A stretch of 64,000 nt of DNA from Variovorax paradoxus (GTDB lineage Bacteria; Pseudomonadota; Gammaproteobacteria; Burkholderiales; Burkholderiaceae_C): assembly GCF_902712855.1 (NCBI RefSeq), contig NZ_LR743507.1, forward strand, positions 1,226,001 to 1,290,000, in the 5' to 3' direction. A program made the translations under genes and the position numbers. Position 1 is the stretch's first letter. Every line of letters starts with the position of its first letter. A model generated the notes under the pieces. The model saw only the letters and a list, made by a program, of their open reading frames with translations. It did no database searches and was not told the DNA's origin. Positions 34,876 to 43,940 of this stretch are shown here, in pieces.

Positions 34876-35934
34876 ATGTTCATCGGCGCCGTCGCCATGG
34901 TCTGCCCGGTCGGGCTGGACGCTGCGAGCGCTTGCGCAGCCAAGCGCGCAGGGATATCGGCCTTCGGCAACCTGCCCTACCGCGACAACGCCGGCGAGCC
35001 GGTGGTCGGAGCCATCGTGCCGGGGTTGGACTGGACGCTGCCTCGTGCCTCGCGACTGGGCCGGATGCTGGCGCGATGCGTGGCCGGCCTCGCCGCCGAG
35101 CGGCCCGACCTGGCCTGGGAGCGCGTGCCGATCCTGGTGTGCCTCGCCGAGCCCGACAGGCCTGGAGGAAGCGCCGACCTCGCTCCCGTGATCGTCGAGC
35201 ACCTGCAGGAGGTGCTCGGCATGCGGTTCGATGCCGGAGCCTCCGGTGTGTTCGCTTCGGGCCACGTCGCGGGGTTCCAGGCGCTGCGCGAGGCGCGCCG
35301 CCTTGTGCATCAGGGCCTGGCCCCTGCGTGCGTGGTGTGCGGTGCCGATTCGATGCTCAATGCCGCCACGCTGCTCTGGCTCGACCGGCACTACCGGCTC
35401 AAGACACCGGCCAACCGTGACGGAGCGATTCCCGGCGAAGCTGCGGCGGCGGTGCTGGTCGAGACGGCGCCGGCGGGCGATGCGGCCGTGGAGGTGGCCG
35501 GGCTCGGCTTTGGCCTCGAGGACGCGCCGCTCCTGTCCGAGGCGCCGCTGCTCGGGCGCGGATTGACAGCAGCCGTGCGTTCGGCGCTCGGCGAAGCGTC
35601 GCTCGGATTGCACGAGATCGACCTGCGCCTGTCCGACGTCACCGGGGAGCTGTACGGTTTCAAGGAACTGCCTCTCATGGAGGGGCGTCTCATGCGGGTC
35701 GTGCGCAAGCAGGCGCAGCCTCTCTGGCACTGGGCCGAGGCCATCGGCGATACCGGCGCCGCATCGGGCATCGCGCAACTGGTGCTCGCGCACCAGGCGT
35801 GCCGCAAGCGCTACGCGCCGGGCGACACGGCCCTGTGCCTCTGCAGTTCGCTGGCAGGCGAGCGCGCCGCTGCCGTGTTGCGCAACCTGTTGCCGCCATC
35901 GGCCGGTCATGGAGCGCACGGCCATGGGCTGTGA
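34876..35934 (+). CDS. Thiolase-fold (beta-ketoacyl-synthase-like) protein, catalytic cysteine absent
   Basis: A 352-residue protein with ketoacyl-synthase features: CVVCGADSMLNAATLLWLDR, then NRDGAIPGEAAAAVLVE, the usual RDG...GEGA block. Where synthases have the ACxS nucleophile elbow it reads GVFASGHVAGFQAL, so the catalytic cysteine is missing. The protein is probably a pseudo-enzyme used as scaffold or binding partner. Its length is shorter than FabF-type enzymes. It lies between DUF2169 and the PAAR-toxin gene, overlapping the latter by 11 bases, and genes of this type are recurrent in such T6SS cargo modules. No acyl carrier protein is nearby. Confidence 0.8.
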   Translation: MFIGAVAMVCPVGLDAASACAAKRAGISAFGNLPYRDNAGEPVVGAIVPGLDWTLPRASRLGRMLARCVAGLAAERPDLAWERVPILVCLAEPDRPGGSADLAPVIVEHLQEVLGMRFDAGASGVFASGHVAGFQALREARRLVHQGLAPACVVCGADSMLNAATLLWLDRHYRLKTPANRDGAIPGEAAAAVLVETAPAGDAAVEVAGLGFGLEDAPLLSEAPLLGRGLTAAVRSALGEASLGLHEIDLRLSDVTGELYGFKELPLMEGRLMRVVRKQAQPLWHWAEAIGDTGAASGIAQLVLAHQACRKRYAPGDTALCLCSSLAGERAAAVLRNLLPPSAGHGAHGHGL

Positions 35935-36970
35935 GGTCTACGCCAACGGCGACGAGATCGCCTGCAAGGCCGGCGACGGCAAGGTCATCGCTGCCTTTCC
36001 CGACGTGTGCCTGACGCCGCCGCCTCCGCCGGCGGGACCGCTTCCGGTGCCCTACCCGGATACGTCCTTTTCGAAGGACATGAAGGAGGGCAGCAAGACG
36101 GTGCAGATCAAGGGCGAGGAGGTGATGCTCAAGGACGCGTCGTACTACAAGACGTCGCCCCTGGGCGATGAGGCCGCCACCAACGGCCAGGGCGCGGGCG
36201 TCGTCACGCACGTGATCACCGGCAAGACCTACTTCGTCGCCTGGTCGATGGACGTCCAGTTCGAGGGGCAGAACGTCGACAGGCACACGGACCTGACGAC
36301 GTCCAACCATGCCAGCCCGATGGCCAATGCGCAGGTGCCGATGCTCAACGCGGCGTTCATGGCGCCTCCGGACGAGGAGCCGGAAGACGACAAATGCGCG
36401 TGTTGCGGCAAGCGGCACGAAGGGCAGAAGGGCGGTGTGCAGGTCAGCGAAGACAAGTGGTACGGGCTGGACGAGGGCCCCGAGATCGACCGCGCGAGCC
36501 GGCGGCTGCACAACCATCCGCCGCATCCCGCCAACCGGAGGGAAGTGAAGAAGTGGGAAGACGACCTGGCCGCGCTGGCGGACAGAGGCGACAAGCTCAA
36601 GCAGCGCAAGGAGGCCGTGCAGCGTGCGCGCGACCTGGATTGCAAGAGCCTTCCGCAGGCCCCGTGCAACGTGTACTTCGTTTTTCCGCAGACCGCCGCC
36701 GACACTGCGAAGGGCGTCAACACCGCTTCCAAGCGATCCAAGCAGATCGAGTCCGCATGGGACGCCCACCGCGCAAAATACAAGCGGCGCAGGCCGCAAC
36801 TCGCATCCGGCGAGAAGATCAACCATCGCACGCCCAAGGCTGCCGGCGGCTGCCCCACCGGACCCCGGAACCTCGTGCCCGACAGCCGGCTGAGCGACGA
36901 GTGCAAGAAGGTCGACGAAGAACTGACCGTGGCGCAGGGCGATGCCGCCTCGCGGTGGCAGAACCGGTGA
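35924..36970 (+). CDS. PAAR-like DUF4150 effector with probable HNH-type nuclease domain
   Basis: A 348-residue T6SS toxin candidate. Residues 1-130 are a DUF4150 PAAR-like tip (FPDVCLTPPPPPAGPLPVPYPDTSF ... GAGVVTHVITGKTYFVAWSMDV). Residues about 155-348 are a separate charged domain with a CxCC pair near its start and an HNH-like core around His301 (INHRTPKAAGGCP ... RNLVPDSRLSDECKK), suggesting a DNA-cutting toxin; this domain assignment is inference. ATG 35924 is preferred because members begin MGCEVYANG and a GGAG lies nine bases upstream; ATG 35909 is an in-frame alternative. A candidate immunity gene follows. Confidence 0.8.
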   Translation: MGCEVYANGDEIACKAGDGKVIAAFPDVCLTPPPPPAGPLPVPYPDTSFSKDMKEGSKTVQIKGEEVMLKDASYYKTSPLGDEAATNGQGAGVVTHVITGKTYFVAWSMDVQFEGQNVDRHTDLTTSNHASPMANAQVPMLNAAFMAPPDEEPEDDKCACCGKRHEGQKGGVQVSEDKWYGLDEGPEIDRASRRLHNHPPHPANRREVKKWEDDLAALADRGDKLKQRKEAVQRARDLDCKSLPQAPCNVYFVFPQTAADTAKGVNTASKRSKQIESAWDAHRAKYKRRRPQLASGEKINHRTPKAAGGCPTGPRNLVPDSRLSDECKKVDEELTVAQGDAASRWQNR

Positions 36971-37005
36971 ACCGATGCCTGGGCCGGCAGCAAGCAAAGG
37001 ACCGC

Positions 37006-37860
37006 ATGAATCACGAAACTCCATCATTCCTTCTCGACGGCGGCGCGCTCGAGTGGGACGCCATGGGCTACCGGTTCGCCGAGCCGCCGGGCGTGGACCT
37101 GCTGGCCGCTTCGACGCTGGCGGACGGCAACCCCTGGATCGTTTTTGCGGCGGCGCTCGAACGCGCGAAGCAAGGCCGCTTCGACGGACTTCCGGTGCTC
37201 CTGCGTGCGATGCGGTCCTTCAAGGACGATGTGTTCTGGCGCTATTGCGCGGAACTCGTGGGCGATGCGGGCTCATCGGTTCTTCTGAAGGTCTTCGTGC
37301 GGGACTTTCGGGACGAACTGCTCGATGCCGGGGAGCCCGCCTACCAGGTCGAGCTCGCACACGCCTTCCAGCAGTCGATGCGGCTCTGGACGGTTCCCCT
37401 GACCCTGAAGATGTACCTCGACTCCGGCAAGCGCGAGCAGACGGGCGTGCTGAGCGTCTTCCTTTCGCGCCTGATGGAGCCGGAGCTGGGGCCGATCGGC
37501 GTTGCCGCGCTGCCGGACGCCGAGTACCGCGAACTCGTCATGGCGAAGTACGAGGAACTGAAGGTCGCCCACGGCTCGGACGAGGCCGCCGTGCTGCACG
37601 GAGAGGCCTTCAGCGTGAGGGCACTGGCGCGGCACCTGCATGCGGGGCTGTCGGCACCTGAGATCGACGAGGACGAGATCATGTTCGAAAGGCATCTGTT
37701 CGAAGCGGCCACCGGCATCGACTGCAGCGCCTTCTTCGACGACGGCGACTTGCAGCCCCTGAACGCGATGGCCATCGTCGAAGAGTTCCTGGAGGACAAG
37801 ACCGACGGTCTGTATGCGCAAGCCGTGCGGTGCTTCTGGGGTCGCGGGCTCCCGGACTGA
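37006..37860 (+). CDS. Candidate immunity protein for the PAAR-like effector
   Basis: A 284-residue protein with no recognised family. It is acidic, mostly helical by composition (ALERAKQGRFDGLPVLLRAM), soluble and has no signal peptide. A cytoplasmic location fits an immunity protein against a nuclease. It follows the effector gene by 35 bases on the same strand and precedes the HEAT-like TIGR02270 gene. The call rests on position and general character only; it could also be another adaptor. Confidence 0.55.
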   Translation: MNHETPSFLLDGGALEWDAMGYRFAEPPGVDLLAASTLADGNPWIVFAAALERAKQGRFDGLPVLLRAMRSFKDDVFWRYCAELVGDAGSSVLLKVFVRDFRDELLDAGEPAYQVELAHAFQQSMRLWTVPLTLKMYLDSGKREQTGVLSVFLSRLMEPELGPIGVAALPDAEYRELVMAKYEELKVAHGSDEAAVLHGEAFSVRALARHLHAGLSAPEIDEDEIMFERHLFEAATGIDCSAFFDDGDLQPLNAMAIVEEFLEDKTDGLYAQAVRCFWGRGLPD

Positions 37861-37876
37861 TGACGGCGAGGTCCGC

Positions 37877-39139
37877 ATGTCCCATGTACGCATGCCCATT
37901 GCCGACGTGGTGTTCAGGCACACGGAGGAAGCCGCGATGCTGCGCAACACCCGCTCGTTCGTGGTGCGCGCCCCGCACGTCGCGCTGCGCCACCTTGCCC
38001 GCCAGGACGAGCGGCTGGCAGCACACCTCGACGGCATGGCAGAGGCGGGGGACTTCGCGGCGCGGGCCGCCGGTGCGGCGCTGGAGCGGGCAGGTGTCGG
38101 GGAGGCATTCGCGGCCACGGTCCATGCCATCGGCAACCGGGATGCTGCGGCACTCGAGCGGCTGCTTTCGCTCGCCGAAGCCCTGCCCGACGCGGCACGC
38201 GGCGTCATCTCGGCCTTCGGCTGGGTGGATGCATCGAGCCTTCGCGGCATCACTTCGCGGTTGCTCGAGTCGCCGACGCCGTTCCGGCGCGAGGTGGGGC
38301 TGGCGTCGTGCGCGATGCACCGCGTCGACGGCAGCACCGCCGCCGCCGATGCGCTGGGCGATGCCGATCCCGGACTGCGCTCGCGTGCCCTGTGCGTGAT
38401 CGCACAGCAGGGGCGGACCGGCTTGCTCGCCCGGTGCACCGGCGCCATGGCAGACGCAGATCCGGCCTGCGCATGGCATGCGGCGCGCGCGGCGGTGCTG
38501 CTCGGCGATCGCCATGGCGCCGTGGCGGCGCTCCACGATGCTGCTTCGGCGCACGGAGACTTGCGTGCGCGCAGCCTGGACCTGGTTCTCAAGCTGTGCG
38601 AACCCGGCGAGACCCATGAGCACCTGAAAGCGCTATCGCAGGAACCGGACGCCATGCGCATGCTGGTACGTGGCGTGGGCACGGCCGGCGATCCTCATTA
38701 CGTGCCTTGGCTTCTCCAGCAGATGGAGGTCCCGGCGCTGGCGCGTCTGGCTGGCGAGTCGCTCAGCCTCATCACCGGCATCGACCTGTCCGACGCCGGA
38801 TTGGAGCGCAAGCCGCCCGAAGATGCGGAGCCGGGGCCGAGCGAAGATCCGGGCGACGAAGACGTGAGCACCGACGAAGACGACGGTCTGCCGTGGCCCG
38901 ACCCGCAGCGCGTGAGTGCGTGGTGGTCCGCCAATGCCGATCGATGGCAGCCCGGCGCCCGGTACTTCATGGGAAGTCCGCCTGCGGTCGAGCGCTGCAT
39001 CGAAGTGCTCCGGGCCGGCTTCCAGCGGCAACGCGGGGCCGCCGCCGAACATCTCTGCCTGCTGCGTCCCGGCACATGGCTGTTCCCGACACGCGCGCCG
39101 GCGTGGCGGCAGCAGCGCTGGCTCGATGGTGCGCACTGA
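37877..39139 (+). CDS. TIGR02270-family HEAT-like protein of T6SS loci
   Basis: A 420-residue protein with the family look: an N-terminal SFVVRAPHVALRHLARQDERLAAHLDG segment, alanine/leucine-rich HEAT-type helices (LRSRALCVIAQQGRTGLLARC), an acidic linker with many Asp/Glu residues at about 310-340, and a tryptophan-rich end (WWSANADRWQPGARYFMG). The family is known from T6SS cargo modules next to DUF2169 and PAAR-like genes. Its role is unproved; HEAT folds usually bind other proteins. The ATG at 37877 is chosen for the conserved start; it begins 16 bases after the immunity candidate. Confidence 0.82.
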   Translation: MSHVRMPIADVVFRHTEEAAMLRNTRSFVVRAPHVALRHLARQDERLAAHLDGMAEAGDFAARAAGAALERAGVGEAFAATVHAIGNRDAAALERLLSLAEALPDAARGVISAFGWVDASSLRGITSRLLESPTPFRREVGLASCAMHRVDGSTAAADALGDADPGLRSRALCVIAQQGRTGLLARCTGAMADADPACAWHAARAAVLLGDRHGAVAALHDAASAHGDLRARSLDLVLKLCEPGETHEHLKALSQEPDAMRMLVRGVGTAGDPHYVPWLLQQMEVPALARLAGESLSLITGIDLSDAGLERKPPEDAEPGPSEDPGDEDVSTDEDDGLPWPDPQRVSAWWSANADRWQPGARYFMGSPPAVERCIEVLRAGFQRQRGAAAEHLCLLRPGTWLFPTRAPAWRQQRWLDGAH

Positions 39140-39142
39140 CGG

Positions 39143-39319
39143 ATGCACGGCATGGCTGCCAGGTACGTCCTCTCCGCGCTGGCCGCCGTCTTCCTGCTCG
39201 CCGCCGCGCGGCGCTGGACGCGCAACGCCCGCCGCATCGACTCCGCCACCCGCATCTGGCTCCTCGTCGCCTTCATCTTCACCGCCGTCGCCGCCTGGCT
39301 GCAATGGCATACCTCTTAA
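39143..39319 (+). CDS. Small two-helix membrane protein (58 residues)
   Basis: A short gene between the HEAT-like and FHA genes, starting three bases after the preceding stop. The product has two hydrophobic helices (YVLSALAAVFLLAAA and IWLLVAFIFTAVAAWLQW) separated by a basic loop (RRWTRNARRID). A second in-frame ATG at 39152 gives 55 residues. Clean membrane topology and tight spacing argue for a real gene. Function unknown; a small inner-membrane accessory to the T6SS is a guess from position. Confidence 0.6.
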   Translation: MHGMAARYVLSALAAVFLLAAARRWTRNARRIDSATRIWLLVAFIFTAVAAWLQWHTS

Positions 39320-39408
39320 GGCGAGATTGCCAACATGTCCCACGGAATGAATACTCCCTGCGAGTTTGTTCGGGCGCATTCAGGCACAGAGCCTTCGGGG
39401 GCCGTTTC

Positions 39409-41136
39409 ATGATCCATATCGCTGTCATCACCCGGCAAGGCGCTCCGGCGGGGCAGTCCATCGCCGCGGACTTCGGGCCCAACGGCGGCACCATCGGCCG
39501 CGCCGACACCAACACGCTGGTGCTCGACGATCCCGACCGCACGGTGTCGCGCGTGCACGCGCAGGTGCTGTGCCGCGACGGGCAGTACTTCGTCATCGAC
39601 CGCGGCAGCAATCCGATGCAGTGCAACGGCGTGTCGCTCGGCTCCGGCAAGGAAGCCGCGCTGGGCGATGGCGCGCGGCTGGTCATCGGCAGCTTCGAAC
39701 TCACGGTGCGCGCAAAGGCCGCAGGCGCACCGGCTTCTGGGGCCGCTGCGGCTGGTTCCGTGCCGATCATTCCGAACACGGTGCTGGGCACGCCGGGTGC
39801 GGCCGCCGCCGCGCCGTCGAGCGACGATCCCTTCGCCGACCTGCTGGCGGGGCTCGCGCCGCCTGCTGCACCGTCCATGGCGCCTGCGCGGTCGCCCGCC
39901 GCGGCGCCGGCCGATCCGCTGCTGTTCCCCGACCCGATGCAGAGCGGCTCGCGCAACGCGCAGGCCGCCAGCATCGACCCGTTCGCGAACCTGCTCGGGC
40001 CCACGCCTTCGCCGGCGGCCGCTTCGCCTGCCGGCGGGCTTGGCGCGCTCGACGACTTCTCCGACCTCGGTGCGCCCGCGCACGGCAAGGCGACAGGCAT
40101 CGACGAGCTGTTCGGCGGCATGAACAGCGGCACGGGTGGCGGCATCGGCGGCGATCCGCTGGCGCTGTCGCCGCTCGCCGACCCGCTGCTGCAGCCCAAC
40201 ACCGCCTCGGACACCGATCCGCTGGCCGCGCTGCAGCGCGCCGCGCCCGCCACACCCACGCCGCGCGCGGACCACCTGCCGATCGACCAGTTCGGCTTCA
40301 CGCCGCCGAAGGCCGTCGCGCCGCCCGTGCCGGCGCCTGCATCCGCACCGGCGAACCCACCGGCACACGCACCGGCACACGCACCGGCACCCGGCAACTT
40401 CGACGACATGACGGGCCAGCCGATCCGCATCAGCGGGCCCGAGGTATCGGGACGCGCCATCGACCCGCCACCGCCGCCCGTCCACGTGCCACCGCTCGCA
40501 CCGGCTCCCGCGCCGCGCGCCGCACCGGCCGAGCGCACAGCGACCGACGACGAGCTGCTGGCCGCATTCCTGCGCGGGCTCGCCAGCACGCACCAGCCGC
40601 CCGAGATGCTCACGCCCGGCCTGATGGAGCGTGTCGGCGCGATGCTGCGCAGCGCCACCGAAGGCACGCTGCAACTGCTGCTCACGCGCCAGGAGTTCAA
40701 GCGCGAGGTGCGTGCAGAGGTCACGATGATCGCGGCGCAGGCCAACAACCCGCTGAAGTTCTCGCCCACGGTCGAGGTGGCGCTCGCGCACCTGCTGGGG
40801 CCGGGCGTGCGCGGCTTCATGCCGCCCGAGGCCGCGATGCGCGACGCCTTCAACGACCTGCGCGCCCACCAGTTCGGCGTGATGGTCGGCATGCGCGCGG
40901 CGCTGGCCCACGTCATCGCGCGCTTCGAGCCGGGTGAACTCGAGAAGAAGATCAGCGCGAAGACGGCGCTCGACTCGCTGTTCACCGCCAACCGCAAGGC
41001 CAAGCTGTGGGACCAGTTCGTGTCGCTGTACGGCGGCATCGCGAGCGAGGCGGAGGACGACTTCCACAGCCTCTTCGGCAAGGCCTTCCTCGAGGCCTAC
41101 GAGGAGCAGATGGCGCGCCTGAAGTCCGACGCCTGA
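39409..41136 (+). CDS. tagH: TagH, FHA-domain T6SS activator
   Basis: A 575-residue protein. The N-terminal FHA domain (about 1-100) has the phosphothreonine-binding signature GTIGRADTNTLVLDDPDRTVSRVHAQV and NPMQCNGVSLGSG. A long Pro/Ala-rich disordered middle (about 105-375) contains short repeats such as THAPAHAPA. The conserved C-terminal domain (LLAAFLRGLA ... FSPTVEVALAHLLGPGVRGFMPPEAAMRDAF) is the type VI FHA tail. In Pseudomonas the homologue Fha1 is phosphorylated by PpkA and then triggers assembly. The stop is 53 bases before the phosphatase start. Confidence 0.93.
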   Translation: MIHIAVITRQGAPAGQSIAADFGPNGGTIGRADTNTLVLDDPDRTVSRVHAQVLCRDGQYFVIDRGSNPMQCNGVSLGSGKEAALGDGARLVIGSFELTVRAKAAGAPASGAAAAGSVPIIPNTVLGTPGAAAAAPSSDDPFADLLAGLAPPAAPSMAPARSPAAAPADPLLFPDPMQSGSRNAQAASIDPFANLLGPTPSPAAASPAGGLGALDDFSDLGAPAHGKATGIDELFGGMNSGTGGGIGGDPLALSPLADPLLQPNTASDTDPLAALQRAAPATPTPRADHLPIDQFGFTPPKAVAPPVPAPASAPANPPAHAPAHAPAPGNFDDMTGQPIRISGPEVSGRAIDPPPPPVHVPPLAPAPAPRAAPAERTATDDELLAAFLRGLASTHQPPEMLTPGLMERVGAMLRSATEGTLQLLLTRQEFKREVRAEVTMIAAQANNPLKFSPTVEVALAHLLGPGVRGFMPPEAAMRDAFNDLRAHQFGVMVGMRAALAHVIARFEPGELEKKISAKTALDSLFTANRKAKLWDQFVSLYGGIASEAEDDFHSLFGKAFLEAYEEQMARLKSDA

Positions 41137-41189
41137 CCCTCCACGAGAACGACAACGGCAGCAGCAGAAGCACACGCGAGGCACACCGC

Positions 41190-41984
41190 TTGGAAATCGA
41201 AATCGTCACGCTCTCCCGGCAGGGCGGCCGCAACTACAACGAGGACGTCCACGGCCACTGGTACGACGAGCGCTACGTCGCCTGCCTGGTGGCCGACGGC
41301 GCTGGCGGGCATGGCGGGGGCGACGTGGCCGCGGCCACCGCGCGCAGCAGCATGCTCGGCGGCTTCTCGGCCGCGCCGGGGCTGGACGAGCCCACGCTGC
41401 GGCGGCTGGTGGAGCAGGCCAACCTCGACGTGGTGGCGCGCCAGGCCGAAGGCGGAAAGCTCGCGGGCATGCGCTCGACCGTCGTCTTCGCGGCCATCGA
41501 TCTCGAGAGCCAGGCCCTGGCCTGGGTGCACAGCGGCGACAGCCGCGCCTACCTGTTCCGCGGCGGCGCGATCGTGGCGCGCACCACCGACCACAGCCTG
41601 GTGCAGCAGATGGTGGCCGGCGGCATGCTCGACGAGGAGGGTGCGCGGCTGCATCCGCAGCGCAACATGCTGCTGTCGGCGCTCGGCTCGATCGAGGAAG
41701 CGCCGGACATCGCGGTGTCCGACCGCATGCGCCTGCTGCCCGGCGACGTGCTGCTGCTGTGCAGCGACGGCGTGTGGGAGCCGCTGGGCGACGAGCGGCT
41801 GATCGACACGCTGCACGCCTCGCGCACGCCGAGCCAGTGGACCGAACTGATCGACGCGCAGGTCAAGGCCAACGCCAAGCCCGGCCACGACAACTACACC
41901 GCGCTCACGCTCTGGGTGATCGACGAGGACGCCGATGCCACCCGGCTGATGGAGCCCATCGCCGAGCCGCCGCCGGCCACCTGA
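41190..41984 (+). CDS. pppA: PppA-type PP2C Ser/Thr phosphatase
   Basis: Dephosphorylates the FHA protein and so resets the T6SS. The 264-residue product has the metal-binding motifs of PP2C: NEDVHG, VADGAGGHGGGD, VHSGDSRAYLF, LCSDGVWEPL and GHDNYTAL. The start is inferred as TTG 41190 (MEIEIVTLSRQGGRNYNED), because similarity begins there and no ATG or GTG lies in frame close by; the frame itself is open further upstream within tagH. It is the last plus-strand gene of this part and faces the minus-strand effector group. Confidence 0.9.
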   Translation: MEIEIVTLSRQGGRNYNEDVHGHWYDERYVACLVADGAGGHGGGDVAAATARSSMLGGFSAAPGLDEPTLRRLVEQANLDVVARQAEGGKLAGMRSTVVFAAIDLESQALAWVHSGDSRAYLFRGGAIVARTTDHSLVQQMVAGGMLDEEGARLHPQRNMLLSALGSIEEAPDIAVSDRMRLLPGDVLLLCSDGVWEPLGDERLIDTLHASRTPSQWTELIDAQVKANAKPGHDNYTALTLWVIDEDADATRLMEPIAEPPPAT

Positions 41985-42038
41985 GCCCGAAGCCGCGGCG
42001 CCCGGCGCCCGGCACGCGAGGGCGCGTGCACGCGGGCG

Positions 42039-43037
42039 TCAGGAGCTCACCAGCAGATGCGCGTTCAGATCGAACGGAATGCCGGCCGCATCGAAGGCGT
42101 GCTGCGCGTAGCAGTCGGCGTTGTGGGTGCGCTGCCAGGGCAGCAGCTTCTGGTATTTGCCGTCCTTGCGGTGTGCGTAGCCGTAGTCGGTGATGCTGTT
42201 CTGCGTTTCCGCCACCGGACCGACGTAGTGCGCCGTCTCGTGGATCAGCACGTACGAGAACGCATCGCTGTCGAGGTTCTGCATGCGGGCGCACAGGTAG
42301 ATGCTGCCGCGGGGAATCCCGTTCCACTCGCGGTTGCGCTGCGAGAGGTCGTAGCCGCCGGCGAAGGTGAAGGCATAGGCGCCTTCGTTGCTGGTGAGCG
42401 GCTCGTCCGTCGCCAGCACCAGACCGCGCGGCACGTAGCCCAGCGCCGTCTGCATGTTGAGGTAGATGCTGTCCACGAAACCCAGCGCGGTGCTCCAGCC
42501 GCTGGCGCCCGGAAACTTGTCGATCTGGAAGTGCCGGGTGGCCTTCTCCCAGTCGGACTTGCCGATGCCCCAGGTGTTGGGCTTGCCGGTCTTGAAGTAG
42601 CGCGCCCGGTCGACCGACATGCGCGCCAGGTTGATGATGTGCATCGCGCGTGCGCGGTGCTTCTGCATCTCGGCGGGCAGGTCGGGATAGGTTCCGGCGG
42701 CGGCGCACAGCGCCTTGTCGGTGCGCTTGCCCGGATCGACCACGCCGTCGGCGCCTTCGACGCCGAAGTGCTTCTTCTGGAAACCGGTGACACCCTTCAG
42801 CGTCAGCGGCCCGAACTTTCCGTCCGGCACCAGCGCGGGGCTGGGGCCGCCCTCGAGCGGCGTGAAGCGGTTGAGCGCGTCCTGCACCTTGCGCACGTCG
42901 GCCGGCATGTTGCGGCAGCGCGCCGCGGACCCGACCGGGGCGCCCAGTCCGAGCACGGTGCCGCCGGCGCTGCCGAGCTTCTCGAACTTCCTGCAGCCGT
43001 CGATGCCGCAGAAGGCCGTCATGCCTGTGTCGCTCAT
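42039..43037 (-). CDS. Aspzincin (M35-like) metallopeptidase with peptidoglycan-binding domain
   Basis: A 332-residue protein, candidate T6SS effector. Residues about 45-115 are a peptidoglycan-binding-like domain (VRKVQDALNRFTP ... DGKFGPLTLKGVTGFQKKHFG). The C-terminal half has the zinc motif HETAH at 266-270, followed by TDYGYA (about 283-288) and NADCY at 307-311, the order of the M35 aspzincin family in which the later Asp is the third zinc ligand. It could cut peptidoglycan peptides or envelope proteins. No signal peptide is seen, in keeping with T6SS delivery. The start lies two bases after the stop of the next upstream gene (43040-43900), so the two are in one operon. Confidence 0.8.
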   Translation of the reverse strand: MSDTGMTAFCGIDGCRKFEKLGSAGGTVLGLGAPVGSAARCRNMPADVRKVQDALNRFTPLEGGPSPALVPDGKFGPLTLKGVTGFQKKHFGVEGADGVVDPGKRTDKALCAAAGTYPDLPAEMQKHRARAMHIINLARMSVDRARYFKTGKPNTWGIGKSDWEKATRHFQIDKFPGASGWSTALGFVDSIYLNMQTALGYVPRGLVLATDEPLTSNEGAYAFTFAGGYDLSQRNREWNGIPRGSIYLCARMQNLDSDAFSYVLIHETAHYVGPVAETQNSITDYGYAHRKDGKYQKLLPWQRTHNADCYAQHAFDAAGIPFDLNAHLLVSS

Positions 43038-43039
43038 GG

Positions 43040-43900
43040 TCAGATCCTTTCTGCGGTGAGTGCACCGCCGCGGTTGGAGCTGCCGGTCAGCGCACTGCCG
43101 GAGCCCTTGAACGATTCGACCGTGCCGACGTTCGAGGTCAACGGCGTCCAGCTGATCTTCATGTCGCCGGCGTTGCCGAAGGTGCAGCTGCCGCCGTTCT
43201 GCCGGTTGCTCATGGGCGTGGTCTGCGACACGGGACGCGTGTAGGTCCAGCTCGCCCCGCTGGTGTCGTCGATCAGGTAGTAGTAGGTCTGTCCTTCCTG
43301 CTGCACCTTCCACCAGCCGCGGGCCCACGCGGGCGTGGGCTTCTTCGGCGCGCTCACGGGCATGCTGGCAAACATGGTGTCGACGATGCCGTCGACCTCG
43401 GCGTCCGTCGCCGTCTTCAGGAAGATCTTGAGCGCCGCCTCGAAGCCCACCAGCTGCGACGAGGGCGGCTGCCTGTACGGGTTGACGGCATAGGTGGCGC
43501 CGGTGTTCTTCATGCTGAAGTTCACCCAGTCGATGTGGATGTGGTCCTCGTGGCGCGTGTCGGCGGTGTATTTGCCGGCCTCCAGCTTGCGCCCGCCGTA
43601 GCCGGTGCCGTCGGCGCCGCGCACCCAGAAGTGCACGGGTGCGTTGGTGGTCGCGTTGCGCACGGTGAAGATGAACGCCGACCACTGCATGGCCTCGAAG
43701 TTCTTGACCAGGCCGGCCATGATGCGTCTGCCGATGCGCGCATCGGCGTCCTTCTTGTAGTTCAGCATGATGTCCAGCGCGATGCCGGAGGTGTGCCGCG
43801 TGCCGGGCTGGATGTTGTTGCCCGCATCGAGCTTGACGCCCGGGAACTCGTCCTTCAGCACGGTCATCAGCGTGGCGATGGCGGGCGAGATGTCGGCCAT
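43040..43900 (-). CDS. M15-like D,D-/L,D-peptidase, candidate cell-wall effector
   Basis: A 286-residue protein. The N-terminal domain carries the M15 carboxypeptidase metal pattern: H36-T-S-G-I-A-L-D43, and RHEDHIHID with His120, His122 and Asp124. This suggests hydrolysis of peptide cross-links in peptidoglycan. The C-terminal half (about 185-280, WWKVQQEGQTYYYLIDD ... MKISWTPL) is a beta-rich domain of unknown type, perhaps for wall or spike binding. There is no signal peptide. It lies two bases upstream of the aspzincin gene and 40 bases downstream of the peptidoglycan-binding protein gene, in an operon-like row behind hcp. Confidence 0.75.
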   Translation of the reverse strand: MADISPAIATLMTVLKDEFPGVKLDAGNNIQPGTRHTSGIALDIMLNYKKDADARIGRRIMAGLVKNFEAMQWSAFIFTVRNATTNAPVHFWVRGADGTGYGGRKLEAGKYTADTRHEDHIHIDWVNFSMKNTGATYAVNPYRQPPSSQLVGFEAALKIFLKTATDAEVDGIVDTMFASMPVSAPKKPTPAWARGWWKVQQEGQTYYYLIDDTSGASWTYTRPVSQTTPMSNRQNGGSCTFGNAGDMKISWTPLTSNVGTVESFKGSGSALTGSSNRGGALTAERI

Positions 43901-43940
43901 GGTGGGTTCTCCTTGTCCTTGCGGAAACTGTGGCGGGCGC

